Positions 1 to 8,640 are shown, numbered from the stretch's first letter. The stretch: 64,000 nt of DNA from Mesorhizobium carmichaelinearum (GCF_900199455.1 NZ_FZQR01000007.1:302064-366063); one strand, 5' to 3'. Numbers and translations are program-made. Notes: generated by a model from the letters alone, not told the origin.

Positions 1-115
1 CGACCCAGCCGTTCTTCTCCACCACCAGCACATCGAGCCCGGCGCGTTGCAGGTAGCAGGCGTTGACCAGGCCGTTGTGTCCGCCGCCGATGATGATCGC
101 GTCCCAAGCTTTCAT
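1..115 (-). CDS. NAD(P)/FAD-dependent oxidoreductase, N-terminal fragment
   Basis: Only the first 38 codons are in the window; the rest lies beyond the left edge. The visible residues begin MKAWDAIIIGGGHNGLVNA and run into a beta strand ending in VVEK. This is the Rossmann FAD-binding fold, with the GxGxxG-like signature GGGHNGL and the acidic residue at the end of strand 2, as in phytoene dehydrogenase-like amine and carotenoid oxidoreductases. It is transcribed away from the methyltransferase at 393. A TTGAA-N6-TTCAA-like dyad sits between them, so it may belong to the same BetI-like regulon. The substrate cannot be told from this fragment. Confidence 0.75.
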   Translation of the reverse strand, partial: MKAWDAIIIGGGHNGLVNACYLQRAGLDVLVVEKNGWV

Positions 116-126
116 TGTGGCCCAGT

Positions 127-210
127 CTCTTTGTTTCTTCGCAATTCCCAAGGGAAAGCTCTGTGCGGTTTCCCGGGAAAGCCGCTCACACTTTTCCTGG
201 AATTGCTCTG
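127..210. repeat. degenerate copy of interspersed palindromic repeat
   Basis: This stretch contains CTCTTTGTTT, GCAATTCC and a downstream GCTCACACTTTTCCTGG followed by GGAATTGC. These are the same blocks, in the same order, as in the second half of the repeat at 19059-19162. It lies between the divergent genes starting at 115 and 393 and has diverged in the middle. The family is common in intergenic DNA of rhizobia; that is general knowledge and was not checked here. Confidence 0.6.
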
Positions 211-292
211 TGCGACCCGCTGTTCATTTTTGCGTGATCTGTTCCCGAATGAGCGGAATTTGGCACGGTATCGGCCATTCTGTCCAGCTATT

Positions 293-308
293 CTGAATGA
301 ATGTTCAA
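293..308. promoter_or_regulatory. putative BetI-like operator, site 1
   Basis: CTGAA-N6-TTCAA matches the perfect dyads TTGAA-N6-TTCAA at 8543 and 12821 in every arm position but one. It lies 85 bases upstream of the methyltransferase start, in the divergent region shared with the FAD oxidoreductase, and the third copy fits autoregulation of the betI-like gene two genes downstream. Known BetI operators contain related TTGA/TCAA half sites. Assigning it to this particular regulator is inference. Confidence 0.55.
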
Positions 309-392
309 CAAATGATGTTGCGTTTTCCCAGGCATGCGATAGGCTTTGCCGGCATTCGAGCTGAGCATTCGTCGATTGGGGATCGAGGGCTG

Positions 393-1181
393 ATGATCGA
401 AACGGCAGATGCCGAGTATGACGACACCGCCATCCGCTTCCTCGAGGCGCTGTGGGGCGAGGGCTACCTGTCGCCGGGCGGACCTGAAGAGGTCGACCGG
501 GTGGTCGAAGGGCTTTCGCTGAGGGGCAAGACGGTCCTCGATATCGGCTGCGGGGCCGGCGGCATCACCTTGCATCTGGTCGAGCGCCATGGCGCCGCTC
601 ATGCCACCGGCTTCGATGTCGAGCAGCCGGTGATCGAGGCGGCCAGACGGCGAGCCGCCGAGCGCGGGCTCTCGGACCGCGCTGACTTCGTCCAGGCGCC
701 ACCCGGACCACTGCCTTTCGCCGATCGCTCCTTCGATACCGTTTTTTCCAAGGACGCGCTGCTGCATGTGCCTGACAAGGACAGCCTGTTCGCCGAGATC
801 TTCCGCGTGCTGAAACCGGGCGGCGTCTTTGCCGCTTCCAACTGGATGATTGGGCATGATGGCGAACCCTCACCCGAGATGAAGGCCTATATCGCGGCGG
901 AAGGGCTGTCCTTCGCCATGGCCTCGCCGGCGCGCTATGCGCAGGCGATGCGCAAGGCGGGCTTTGCCGACGTCACCGTGCGCGACCGCAATCCGTGGTA
1001 CCGGGAGGTGGCGCGCGGGGAGCTCGCGCGGCTCAAGGGATCGCTCTACCGCCAAGCCGCCGCCGTGGTCGGCGCCGCCTATGTCGACAAGAACATCCGA
1101 ACCTGGGAGGCCATGCAGAAGGTGCTTGACAGTGGCGAGCACCGTCCCACTCATCTGCGCGGTTGGAAGCCGGTTGGATAG
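393..1181 (+). CDS. class I SAM-dependent methyltransferase
   Basis: A 262-residue Rossmann methyltransferase. Motif I is VLDIGCGAGG at about residues 50-59, the acidic end of strand 2 is GFDVE, and motif IV/post-I is DTVFSKDALLHVPDK, followed by FRVLKPGG. The fold and the VLHVxDK-like segment resemble ubiquinone/phosphoethanolamine-type N-methyltransferases, but the substrate is not established. I chose the ATG at 393, with GAGGG just upstream, over an in-frame ATG at 297 because that codon lies inside the operator dyad. It is the first gene of an apparent operon with the BetI-like regulator 6 bases downstream, two binding proteins and an amine oxidase, which suggests action on an amine or N-methylated compound. 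Confidence 0.8.
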   Translation: MIETADAEYDDTAIRFLEALWGEGYLSPGGPEEVDRVVEGLSLRGKTVLDIGCGAGGITLHLVERHGAAHATGFDVEQPVIEAARRRAAERGLSDRADFVQAPPGPLPFADRSFDTVFSKDALLHVPDKDSLFAEIFRVLKPGGVFAASNWMIGHDGEPSPEMKAYIAAEGLSFAMASPARYAQAMRKAGFADVTVRDRNPWYREVARGELARLKGSLYRQAAAVVGAAYVDKNIRTWEAMQKVLDSGEHRPTHLRGWKPVG

Positions 1182-1187
1182 CCGGCG

Positions 1188-1874
1188 ATGCTGGAGACCG
1201 TCACATCCATGAAGACTTCCGAAGCCAGGGACATTCCCGCCGAAACGGCGCAAAAGGGCGATGCCGAAAAGCGCGGCCGCAAGGCTTCGAAGGAAGTCCG
1301 TCAGCTGCAGCTGATCGAGGCGACGATCGATTCACTGGCCAAGCGCGGCTATGCCGAGACGACGATGGCCGATGTCGCCGATGGCGCGGGCCTGTCGCGT
1401 GGCATTGTCAACTTCCATTTCGAGAGCAAGGAAAAGCTGCTGATCGCGACGCTGCAGCACATGTATGACGAGTATTCGGCGCATTGGCGCGCCTCCCTGC
1501 AGAAGGCAGGCGACGATCCGGCGCGGCAGCTGCAGCAATTGGTGTGGGCCGACTTCGACCGCTCGATCTGCAACAAGCGCAAGCTCGCCGCATGGCTGGC
1601 CTTCTGGGGCGAGGCCAAGTCGCGGCCGACCTATCAGGCGCTGAGCAGTTCGCGCGATAATTATTACCAGCAGGTCTTCATCGATCTCTGCACGACGCTC
1701 AAGCAGAGCGGCTCGTATGGCTATGAGCCGCAGGTGATGGCGCTGGCGCTGTCGGCCATGCTGGAGGGGCTGTGGCTGCGGCTGATGATGGGCACTGAGG
1801 ACACGACGCGAGAAACAGCCCTGCAGGCGGCCAACGCTTTTTTGGCCGCCGCCTTCCCGAAGCATTACGGTTAG
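1188..1874 (+). CDS. TetR-family transcriptional repressor, BetI-like
   Basis: A 228-residue regulator. After a basic, disordered N-terminus of about 35 residues comes a TetR HTH (LIEATIDSLAKRGYAETTM, then LSRGIVNFHFESKEKLL). The C-terminal half has the WLAFWGE and DFDRSICNKRK features of BetI, the choline-responsive repressor of glycine betaine synthesis. No choline dehydrogenase or betaine aldehyde dehydrogenase is nearby; the surrounding genes are for amine uptake and oxidation, so the ligand is probably another quaternary amine or polyamine derivative. Three copies of TTGAA-N6-TTCAA in this region (293, 8543, 12821) are its likely operators. The start at 1188 is six bases after the methyltransferase stop; an ATG at 1209 is possible. 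Confidence 0.82.
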   Translation: MLETVTSMKTSEARDIPAETAQKGDAEKRGRKASKEVRQLQLIEATIDSLAKRGYAETTMADVADGAGLSRGIVNFHFESKEKLLIATLQHMYDEYSAHWRASLQKAGDDPARQLQQLVWADFDRSICNKRKLAAWLAFWGEAKSRPTYQALSSSRDNYYQQVFIDLCTTLKQSGSYGYEPQVMALALSAMLEGLWLRLMMGTEDTTRETALQAANAFLAAAFPKHYG

Positions 1875-1922
1875 CAACAGCCGGCCGCCAAGACCGGCAA
1901 GACCAAAAGAGGATGGAACAGC

Positions 1923-3005
1923 ATGAAGAACCTTAGCCGACGCCTGACATTGACATTGGCGCTGGGCGGCGCGCTTGCGGCTTCGGCGGCAGCGCTCGCC
2001 GTCGCCGCCGACAAGGACCTGATCGTGTTCGACTGGTCCGGCTATGAAGCCCCCAGCTTCCATCCGAAATATGTCGAGAAGAACGGCGATTCGCCGACCT
2101 TCGCCTTCTTCGGTGACGAGGACGAGGCGTTCGAGAAGGTGCGCTCCGGCTTCAAGGCCGATCTTGGCCATCCCTGCTCGCAGAGCGTGACGAAGTGGCG
2201 CGAAGCAGGCCTCTTGCAGCCGCTCGACACCTCGAAGATCACGGGCTGGAAAGACCTCAATCCTGGCATCATGGCGATGAAAAATCTCGCCACGACCGAT
2301 GACGGCAAGGCGTGGTTCATGCCGTGGGACTGGGGCAACACCCAGCTCACCTACAACTCCTCCAAGATCGACGCCAAGGACGTGCAGTCGCTGAAGGCAT
2401 TCGCCGATCCGAAGTTCAAGGGCCGGGTGTCGATCGGCGACAATGTCGACGATGCCTATGCGCTGGCGAGCCTGGCCATCGGCCTGAGGGACTGGACCAA
2501 GATGACAGACGACCAGTTCAAGCAGGCATCCGACTTCCTGCGCCAGGTGCACAAGAACGTCCGCTCCTACTGGACCGACACCACCGACATCGTGCAGCTG
2601 TTGAGCGGTGGCGAGGTCGACCTCGCCTGGGCCTGGAACGATGCGACGGTGCAGTCGGTCGCCGCCGGCGTGCCGATCAAATCCGTAAAGGATACCAACG
2701 AAGGCATCTCGACCTGGGTCTGCGGCTATGTGCTGTTCAAGGATGCGCCCGGCAACATCGACAAGGCCTATGACTATCTGAACGCCGTCAACGATCCGGA
2801 GACCGCTAAAGTGCTGGTCAAGGACTGGGGCTATGGCCAGGCCAATGCCAAGGGCATGGCCGGCGTCGACCAGGCGATCCTCAGGGAAAAAGGCTATGAC
2901 GACGTGCAGAAGTTCGTCGACAAGACGCTGTTCCAGTCGCCGCTGCCGTCCGACCTCAAGCTGAAGATGATCGCGGAATTCGAGAAGATCAAAGCCGGGT
3001 ATTGA
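1923..3005 (+). CDS. ABC transporter periplasmic substrate-binding protein (polyamine type), copy 1
   Basis: A 360-residue PotD/PotF-like binding protein. The Sec signal peptide has basic residues, a hydrophobic core and a likely cleavage after AVAA near residue 29. The mature part begins with LIVFDWSGYE, the usual first strand of polyamine-type binding proteins, and contains the repeated HPCSQSVTKWREAGLLQPLD segment that forms the hinge face. A GAGGATGGA ribosome site precedes the ATG. It is followed by a close paralogue at 3115. The permeases and ATPase that should serve it are on the other strand at 5462-8308. The ligand is probably a cationic amine, by family and context; betaine-like compounds are an alternative. 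Confidence 0.85.
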   Translation: MKNLSRRLTLTLALGGALAASAAALAVAADKDLIVFDWSGYEAPSFHPKYVEKNGDSPTFAFFGDEDEAFEKVRSGFKADLGHPCSQSVTKWREAGLLQPLDTSKITGWKDLNPGIMAMKNLATTDDGKAWFMPWDWGNTQLTYNSSKIDAKDVQSLKAFADPKFKGRVSIGDNVDDAYALASLAIGLRDWTKMTDDQFKQASDFLRQVHKNVRSYWTDTTDIVQLLSGGEVDLAWAWNDATVQSVAAGVPIKSVKDTNEGISTWVCGYVLFKDAPGNIDKAYDYLNAVNDPETAKVLVKDWGYGQANAKGMAGVDQAILREKGYDDVQKFVDKTLFQSPLPSDLKLKMIAEFEKIKAGY

Positions 3006-3114
3006 TTGGCACGACTGCCCGTCCGTTGCCGGTATGGCGGGCGGACGGGCCTCGCCAAAGCGGATGATTTCTCCTAACCTCGCGGCAGCTTTTTCGCGAT
3101 GGGGGACTCTCACC

Positions 3115-4191
3115 ATGACGCCAATGCTACGTCGCCTGGCGCTTACCGCCGCCTGCATGATCGGTGGTGGCGCGGTCTATGCCTGGGCGGAAGGTGGCGG
3201 CGATCTCGTGGTGTTCGACTGGTCCGGTTACGAGGATCCGCTGCTGCATCCCGCCTACACCGCCAAACACGGCGCCGAGCCGACCTTTGCCTTCTTCGGC
3301 GACGAGGATGAGGCCTTCGAGAAGATGCGGGCAGGCTTCAAGACCGATATTGCGCATCCCTGTTCGCAAAGCGTGGCGAAATGGCGCGACGCGGGCCTGC
3401 TGCAGCCGCTCGACACCTCCCGGATTGCCGGCTGGAAGGATCTCAATCCGGGCATCATGGCGATGAAGAACCTCGCCACCACCGCCGACGGCAAGGCCTG
3501 GCTCATGCCGTTCGACTGGGGCAACACGGCATTGCTCTACCGCACCGACAATGTGACGGCCGATGAGGCGAAGTCGCTGCGGATCCTGGCCGATCCGAAA
3601 TTCAAGGGCCGCGTCACCATCGGCGACAATGTCGACGATGCCTACGCGCTGGCGAGCCTGGTCATCGGCCTGAAGGACTGGACCAAGATGACCGACGCGC
3701 AGTTCAAGGAGGCGTCGGATTTCCTGCGCCAGGTGCACAAGAACGTGCGTCTCTACTGGACCGACTCGAGCGACATCGACCAGGCCTTTTCCGGCAACGA
3801 GGTCGACCTTGCCTGGGGCTGGGGCCAGACACTGATCGCGATGAGCGGGCAAGGCGTTCCCGTCGCGATGAACCGCGACACTAAGGAAGGCATGTCGACC
3901 TGGGTGTGCGGCTACGTGCTGATGAAGGACGCGCCGGGCAAGCTCGACCAGGCCTATGATTTCCTGAGCGCGGTCAATGCGCCTGACATTTCGAAATACA
4001 TGGTCACGACGTTCGGCTACGGCCATGGCAACAGTGCCGGCATGGCCGCGATCGACCACAAGGTGCTGGCCGAACGCGGTTTCGACGACATTGACAAATT
4101 CCTCGACAAGACGCTGTTCCAGCAGCCGGTCGCGCCCGAGCTGAAGAAGCGCATGGTCGACGAGTTCGAGAAGATCAAGGCCGGCTATTGA
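3115..4191 (+). CDS. ABC transporter periplasmic substrate-binding protein (polyamine type), copy 2
   Basis: A 358-residue paralogue of the preceding gene, identical at most positions over the mature chain (for example VVFDWSGYE, FAFFGDEDEAFEKM, TIGDNVDDAYALASL). It differs in binding-cleft stretches: copy 1 has DIVQLLSGGEVDLAWAWND where this one has DIDQAFSGNEVDLAWGWGQ. The signal peptide is short, ending near AWA. The ATG at 3115 was preferred over upstream codons because the signal peptide starts there. Its stop codon overlaps the TTG start of the amine oxidase. Tandem duplication followed by cleft divergence suggests two related ligands delivered to one transporter. Confidence 0.85.
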   Translation: MTPMLRRLALTAACMIGGGAVYAWAEGGGDLVVFDWSGYEDPLLHPAYTAKHGAEPTFAFFGDEDEAFEKMRAGFKTDIAHPCSQSVAKWRDAGLLQPLDTSRIAGWKDLNPGIMAMKNLATTADGKAWLMPFDWGNTALLYRTDNVTADEAKSLRILADPKFKGRVTIGDNVDDAYALASLVIGLKDWTKMTDAQFKEASDFLRQVHKNVRLYWTDSSDIDQAFSGNEVDLAWGWGQTLIAMSGQGVPVAMNRDTKEGMSTWVCGYVLMKDAPGKLDQAYDFLSAVNAPDISKYMVTTFGYGHGNSAGMAAIDHKVLAERGFDDIDKFLDKTLFQQPVAPELKKRMVDEFEKIKAGY

Positions 4192-5498
4192 CGAGCGAAC
4201 TGGAAAGAACCGACGTCGTCATCGTCGGCGCCGGCTTCACCGGCCTGTCGGCGGCGCTTGAGATGAAGCAGGCCGGCGTCGGCTTCCTGCTGCTCGAAGC
4301 ACGCGACCGCGTCGGCGGGCGGGTCGAAGCCAGACACAACGGACTTGGCGAGCGCATCGACAGCGGCGGCCAGTTCCTGTGCCAGGACATGCCGGAAGTG
4401 ATGGCGCTGGCGAAGGCGCGCGGCAAGACCTTCGTCGAAACCTATGTCGAGGGTGATTTCATCACCCATCCGTCGATGCCGGCCAGGGACGCCAAGCAGA
4501 CCTATCACGGCGCGATGGCGATCCGCGAACGCATGAACGGCATCGAGCCGGACGACCCGTCGATAGAAGGCATGAGCGTCGCCGCCTGGCTCGAACGCCA
4601 GCATGATCCCATCGACGCCAAGAGGGCTTTCCGGTCGATGATCGAAGGCCTGTGGTGCCTGGCGATGGACAAGGTGCCGCTCTGGCACCTGATCGACAAT
4701 GACCGGCGCATCACCAACGAGGTGCCGGAGCTGCAGTATTCCCTGCGCGAGACGATGCAGTCGCTGGCCGAGGATCTGGCTGGCGATCTCGGCGACCTAG
4801 TGCGGCTTGGCGCACCGGTCATGCGCGTCGAGCATAGGCCCCAAGGCGCTCGTGTCGTCACCAGCAATGGCGTGGTCGAAGCGCGCCAGGTGCTGGTCGC
4901 TCTGCCGCCGGCGACGGCCGCGAAGCTCGATTTCGCGCCTGCCTTGCCGCCCTTGCTCGGGCGGGCGCTTGGGGTCTGGGAAAGCGGCGCGGTGATCAAG
5001 ATCCTGGTGCGCTATCCCCGGCCGTTCTGGCGCGAGCAGGGTTTGAGCGGCATGGTGATGTGGCGCGACCTGCCGGGGCTGTTTGCCTGCGACGCCAGCA
5101 AGGACGCGGAGCACGCAGCACTCGTCGTCTTCATCGGCGGGCCGCTGGCGCTGCGCTGGCGTGCGTTCGATGCGGCGGGGCTGCGTGCGGAAGTGATCAC
5201 CCGGTTGCAGGAAGCCCTTGGGCCGGATGCCGGCGATGTCGTCGATTTCAGCTCACGCGACTGGATAGAGGATCGCTGGAGCGGCGGCGCCTATAGCGAC
5301 CTTATCGTCGACGCGACTGCGAGGGATGCCGAGCGAACGATTCTTGCGGGTGCGCCGCCGGTCCATTTCGCCGCTTCGGAACTGTCGCCGTCATTTCCGG
5401 GCTATGTCGAGGGCGCGATCGTTGCCGGACGCATCGCGGCGCGCAAGATCGTGGCGCAGCTTCAATCTCCCATCGCCACCAGCGCCTCGGGATCGTAG
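4188..5498 (+). CDS. flavin-containing amine oxidase family protein
   Basis: A 436-residue FAD enzyme. The N-terminal Rossmann motif is VVIVGAGFTGLSAA, the GG doublet region is LLEARDRVGGRVEA, and the C-terminal FAD-binding motif is LSPSFPGYVEGAIVAGRIAA, as in monoamine and putrescine oxidases. The cysteine that links FAD covalently in mitochondrial MAO is not seen, so the cofactor is probably non-covalent. The likely start is TTG at 4188, overlapping the TGA of the binding-protein gene (TTGA), which implies translational coupling. It would oxidatively deaminate the imported amine. The 3' end overlaps the 3' end of the convergent ATPase gene by 37 bases. Confidence 0.8.
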   Translation: MTSELERTDVVIVGAGFTGLSAALEMKQAGVGFLLLEARDRVGGRVEARHNGLGERIDSGGQFLCQDMPEVMALAKARGKTFVETYVEGDFITHPSMPARDAKQTYHGAMAIRERMNGIEPDDPSIEGMSVAAWLERQHDPIDAKRAFRSMIEGLWCLAMDKVPLWHLIDNDRRITNEVPELQYSLRETMQSLAEDLAGDLGDLVRLGAPVMRVEHRPQGARVVTSNGVVEARQVLVALPPATAAKLDFAPALPPLLGRALGVWESGAVIKILVRYPRPFWREQGLSGMVMWRDLPGLFACDASKDAEHAALVVFIGGPLALRWRAFDAAGLRAEVITRLQEALGPDAGDVVDFSSRDWIEDRWSGGAYSDLIVDATARDAERTILAGAPPVHFAASELSPSFPGYVEGAIVAGRIAARKIVAQLQSPIATSASGS

Positions 5499-6580
5499 GC
5501 GAGGCGGATCGGGGTGCCGACCGGAATATCGTCGGCGCCGAAATCGTTGGTCTCGGTCACCGACAGCGGTTTTTCCAGCCCCGGTATTTCGACGATCAGA
5601 TGGGTGATCTCGCCGAAATAGTGGCGTTCGACCACTTTGCCGGCGACCTCGAATTTTGCCGTGGCGTTGTCCCACAGCACGCGCAGGCGCTCGGGGCGGA
5701 TGCCAAGCGTTGCGGCGCCGCCATTGCGCACGAAGGCCTTCGGCTTGTCGGTCTTGACGCGGCCGAAGCCCAGCGTGTCGACGACCAGCGAGGTGCCGTT
5801 CTCCTCGACGATCTCGGCCTTGACGAAGTTCATGCCGCCGAGGAAGTCGGCGACCTGGCGGTTGACCGGGCGCTGATAGATTTCCTTGGGCGAGGCGACC
5901 TGCGCGATTTTGCCGCCGAACATCACGGCGATACGGTCGGACATGGCGAGCGCTTCATATTGATCGTGGGTGACCAGCACGAAGGTGATGCCGACCGCCT
6001 GCTGCAAGCGGCGCAGTTCAACCTGCATCTGTTCACGCAATTTCTTGTCCAACGCCGACAGGGGTTCGTCGAGCAGCAGCACCTTGGGGCGCATGACAAG
6101 TGCTCGGGCGAGCGCCACGCGCTGGCGCTGGCCGCCGGACAGCTCTGTGGCCAGCCGCTTGCCGAGCCCGGTCAGCGACACCTGCGCCAGCGCCTCCTCG
6201 ACCCGGCGCTTCTCCTCGCCGCCCTGCAGCTTCAGCCGCTTCAACCCATAGGCGACGTTCTGCTCGACATTGAGGTGAGGGAAGATCGCATAGCACTGGA
6301 AGACCATGTTGGTTGGCCGGCGGTTGGCCGGGATGCCTTCCATCGGTTGGCCGCCGACCGCGATCGAGCCGCTGGTCGGATTGTCGAAGCCGGCGATCAT
6401 GCGCAACAGCGTGGTCTTGCCGCAGCCGGACGGTCCGAGCAGTGAGAAGAACTCGCCCTCCCTGATGGTCAGGGACGCGTCGTCCAGCGCCTTGAACGAT
6501 CCATAGCTGCGGGTGACGTTGCGGATCTCGATCATGGCCCGATCGGATTGGGCGCGCTCGATCTGCGGCTGTTCAGGCAT
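5462..6580 (-). CDS. ABC transporter ATP-binding protein, PotA-like
   Basis: A 372-residue ATPase with Walker A GPSGCGKTT, Q-loop VFQCYA, signature LSGGQRQR, Walker B VLLLDEPLSALD and H-loop VTHDQYEAL, followed by a C-terminal TOBE-type domain of about 130 residues. This is the PotA/UgpC architecture. The Q-loop has Cys where Ser or Asn is usual, which is a minor oddity. GGAGG lies five bases before the ATG. The gene start overlaps the end of the permease at 6573. It powers import through the permeases at 6573 and 7391, presumably for ligands delivered by the two binding proteins at 1923 and 3115. Confidence 0.9.
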   Translation of the reverse strand: MPEQPQIERAQSDRAMIEIRNVTRSYGSFKALDDASLTIREGEFFSLLGPSGCGKTTLLRMIAGFDNPTSGSIAVGGQPMEGIPANRRPTNMVFQCYAIFPHLNVEQNVAYGLKRLKLQGGEEKRRVEEALAQVSLTGLGKRLATELSGGQRQRVALARALVMRPKVLLLDEPLSALDKKLREQMQVELRRLQQAVGITFVLVTHDQYEALAMSDRIAVMFGGKIAQVASPKEIYQRPVNRQVADFLGGMNFVKAEIVEENGTSLVVDTLGFGRVKTDKPKAFVRNGGAATLGIRPERLRVLWDNATAKFEVAGKVVERHYFGEITHLIVEIPGLEKPLSVTETNDFGADDIPVGTPIRLAYDPEALVAMGD

Positions 6581-7394
6581 AGAGGCCTCCCTCGTTCTGG
6601 GTGCGTCTGGCCGCGCGGCGACGCAGGATTTCGGCGACGGTCATCAACAGGAAGGAGGCAACCAGAAGCAGCGTGCCCAGCGCCAGCACGCCGGGCAGTT
6701 TCGAGGCGAAGCGCAACTGGCCCCAGATGTAGATCGGCAGCGTCGCTTCGGTGCCGGTCAGGAAGAAGGCGATGATGAACTCGTCCAGCGAGATGGTGAA
6801 GCAGACGAGCAGGCTGGAGATGATGGCCGGCGCCACCATCGGCAGCGTCACCCTGCGGAAGGTGCCGAAGGCGCTTTCGCCGAGATCGGCGGAGGCTTCC
6901 TCCAGGCTGCGATCAAAACCCTCGAAGCCGGAGGTCAGCACCGTCATCGAATAGGGAATGCAGATCAGGACATGGCCGAGCACGACGGTGAACAGCGACA
7001 GGCTCAAGCCCAGCTGCAGCATCACCAGCAGCATAGAGATGGCGACGATCACCTCGGGCAACACCAGCGGCGCCATGATCAGGCCGTTGATCGTGCGGCG
7101 GCCAGGGTAGCGGTAGCGGGTGATCGAACGGGCGGCGAGGATACCAAGCACGGTGGCGAGAATCGAGGCGCAGACGCCGACTTTCAGGCTGTTCCAGGCG
7201 GCGTCGAGCAGGGCCGGCGTGTGCGGCAGGTCCGCATACCATTGCAGCGTGAAGCCGGTGAGCGGAAACTTCGGTGTCGGGGCGACGTTGACCGAGAAGA
7301 TCGGCAGGAAGATCACGGGCAGATAAAGGAAGACGATATAGAGGAACGCATAGACGGACAGCCAGCCGCCCGACAGGAAACGCCGCGCCTTCAT
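6573..7394 (-). CDS. ABC transporter permease, PotC-like
   Basis: A 273-residue inner-membrane protein with about six hydrophobic segments and the cytoplasmic EAA loop EEASADLGESAFGTFRRVTL, which contacts the ATPase. Its N-terminus (FLYIVFLYLPVIFLPIFS) is typical of PotC. It overlaps the upstream permease by four bases (ATGA) and the downstream ATPase by eight, so the three genes form one translationally coupled operon. It makes half of the channel of a polyamine/cationic amine importer. Confidence 0.9.
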   Translation of the reverse strand: MKARRFLSGGWLSVYAFLYIVFLYLPVIFLPIFSVNVAPTPKFPLTGFTLQWYADLPHTPALLDAAWNSLKVGVCASILATVLGILAARSITRYRYPGRRTINGLIMAPLVLPEVIVAISMLLVMLQLGLSLSLFTVVLGHVLICIPYSMTVLTSGFEGFDRSLEEASADLGESAFGTFRRVTLPMVAPAIISSLLVCFTISLDEFIIAFFLTGTEATLPIYIWGQLRFASKLPGVLALGTLLLVASFLLMTVAEILRRRAARRTQNEGGLYA

Positions 7395-8308
7395 CGTGCC
7401 AACCTCTGCAAGGCGCGGATGATCAACACCGTGGCGCCGGCCATCAGCGTGACGATCAGCATGGTGGTGACGGAAAGTGCGGCCCCCAGTGGCCAGTTGG
7501 CCGCCTTGCCGAACTGCGCCTGGATAGCGTTGGCGATCATGACGCCGTCCTTGCCGCCGACCAGCTTCGGCGTGACATAGTCGCCGACGGTCGGGATCAT
7601 GACGATCAGCGCCGCCGAGATGACGCCCGGCGCCGACAACGGCAAGGTCACGCGCAGGAATGAGCGCAAGGGTCCATCGCCGAGATCGGTGGCCGCTTCG
7701 ACCAACGTGCGGTCGACCTTTTCCAGCGAGACGAAGATCGGCAGGATGGCGAAGGCCGCCCAGGCATGGGTGAGAGTGATGATGACGGCGCTCGAATTGT
7801 AGAGCAGCGCTGTCGACGGCTCGTCAATGATGCCGAGCCCCATCAGGCCGGAATTGAGCACGCCGTTATAGCCGAGGATGACCTTCCACGACATCACGCG
7901 CAGGAGATAGCTGGTCCAGAACGGGATGGTGATGAGGAACAGCCACAGGCTCTTGTGACGGCCGCCATGGAAGGAAATGTAGTAGGCGATCGGGTAGGCC
8001 AGGATGACGGTGAACAGGCTGACCGTCAGCGAGATGTAGAGCGAGCGCCACAGCAGATCGCGGTAGATCGGCTCGGTCAACGCGACGCGGTAATTCTCCA
8101 GCGTGAAGGTGCGGTCGATGGTCAGGTAGTGCTGCGTCCAGAAGGAGTGGGCGATGACCACCAGGATCGGCAGGACCAGCAGGATAAGGGCGTAGAGAAA
8201 GGTCGGACTGATCAGGGCAAAGCCCTGCACGGGCTCGGATTGCAGAAGGGCATTTCGTCTTGCCCGCGTCATGCGCAACGGGGGCGACCCTTCCGCCGCC
8301 GCCGTCAT
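7391..8308 (-). CDS. ABC transporter permease, PotB-like
   Basis: A 305-residue inner-membrane protein with six predicted membrane segments and the EAA loop EAATDLGDGPLRSFLRVTL near residues 200-220. It is the first gene of the minus-strand transporter operon. GGAG lies eight bases upstream of the ATG at 8308. The intergenic region to the divergent aminotransferase contains a palindromic repeat and operator site 2, so both operons probably respond to the BetI-like regulator. Confidence 0.9.
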   Translation of the reverse strand: MTAAAEGSPPLRMTRARRNALLQSEPVQGFALISPTFLYALILLVLPILVVIAHSFWTQHYLTIDRTFTLENYRVALTEPIYRDLLWRSLYISLTVSLFTVILAYPIAYYISFHGGRHKSLWLFLITIPFWTSYLLRVMSWKVILGYNGVLNSGLMGLGIIDEPSTALLYNSSAVIITLTHAWAAFAILPIFVSLEKVDRTLVEAATDLGDGPLRSFLRVTLPLSAPGVISAALIVMIPTVGDYVTPKLVGGKDGVMIANAIQAQFGKAANWPLGAALSVTTMLIVTLMAGATVLIIRALQRLAR

Positions 8309-8421
8309 TGCCAGACTCCGGGGGGCAGGGCTCCGGGTGTGATTTCGGTTGCTGGCCTGGGCTGTTCCGCCATGCAGTATCCCATTGTGCTGGCGCCGGC
8401 TGTTGTTCCCACTTTATCTTT

Positions 8422-8471
8422 GGAACGCGATCGAGCGCAAAACCGGTGACCACTTTTGCTGATCGCGTTCC
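8422..8471. repeat. interspersed palindrome with 11-bp arms
   Basis: GGAACGCGATC at 8422-8432 and GATCGCGTTCC at 8461-8471 form a perfect inverted repeat around a 28-base centre that contains AAAACCGGTGACCACTTTT. Related motifs with a central ACCGGTT-like core recur in intergenic DNA of rhizobia; the fragment at 13718-13741 has a similar core. It lies in the 332-base divergent promoter region 8309-8640, where the only other recognisable item is operator site 2. Confidence 0.65.
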
Positions 8472-8542
8472 TAGCTTGCCGGCTTTCTTTCATCATGCGC
8501 GCATCCGTGGATTGAAATCAAGCGCTATTTCTGAGATATTGA

Positions 8543-8558
8543 TTGAACGGACATTCAA
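8543..8558. promoter_or_regulatory. putative BetI-like operator, site 2
   Basis: A perfect dyad TTGAA-N6-TTCAA, preceded by ATTGA. It lies 83 bases before the aminotransferase start and 235 bases before the divergent potB-like start. The stretch resembles published BetI boxes, which carry ATTGA and TTCAA elements. Binding by the regulator at 1188 is inferred from three occurrences at the three promoter regions of this cluster. Confidence 0.6.
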
Positions 8559-8640
8559 AATTAGGTGAAGAAAGCCGGTATTTCCGGGCTTTGACGCCGA
8601 ATTTGGAGTCCGAAAAAATGATAGAGATGTGGAGACGACG

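Noticed and set aside
297..392. An upstream ATG that would lengthen the methyltransferase by 32 residues
   Set aside because: The codon is inside the operator dyad, the extra residues have no family match, and ATG 393 has a better ribosome site.
1188..1874. Calling the regulator true BetI of choline metabolism
   Set aside because: No betA, betB or betC gene is nearby and the putative operators lie at amine oxidation and uptake genes.
1332..3158. A 608-codon antisense frame over the BetI-like and binding-protein genes
   Set aside because: The forward genes have clear domains and ribosome sites; the antisense peptide has no recognisable feature.
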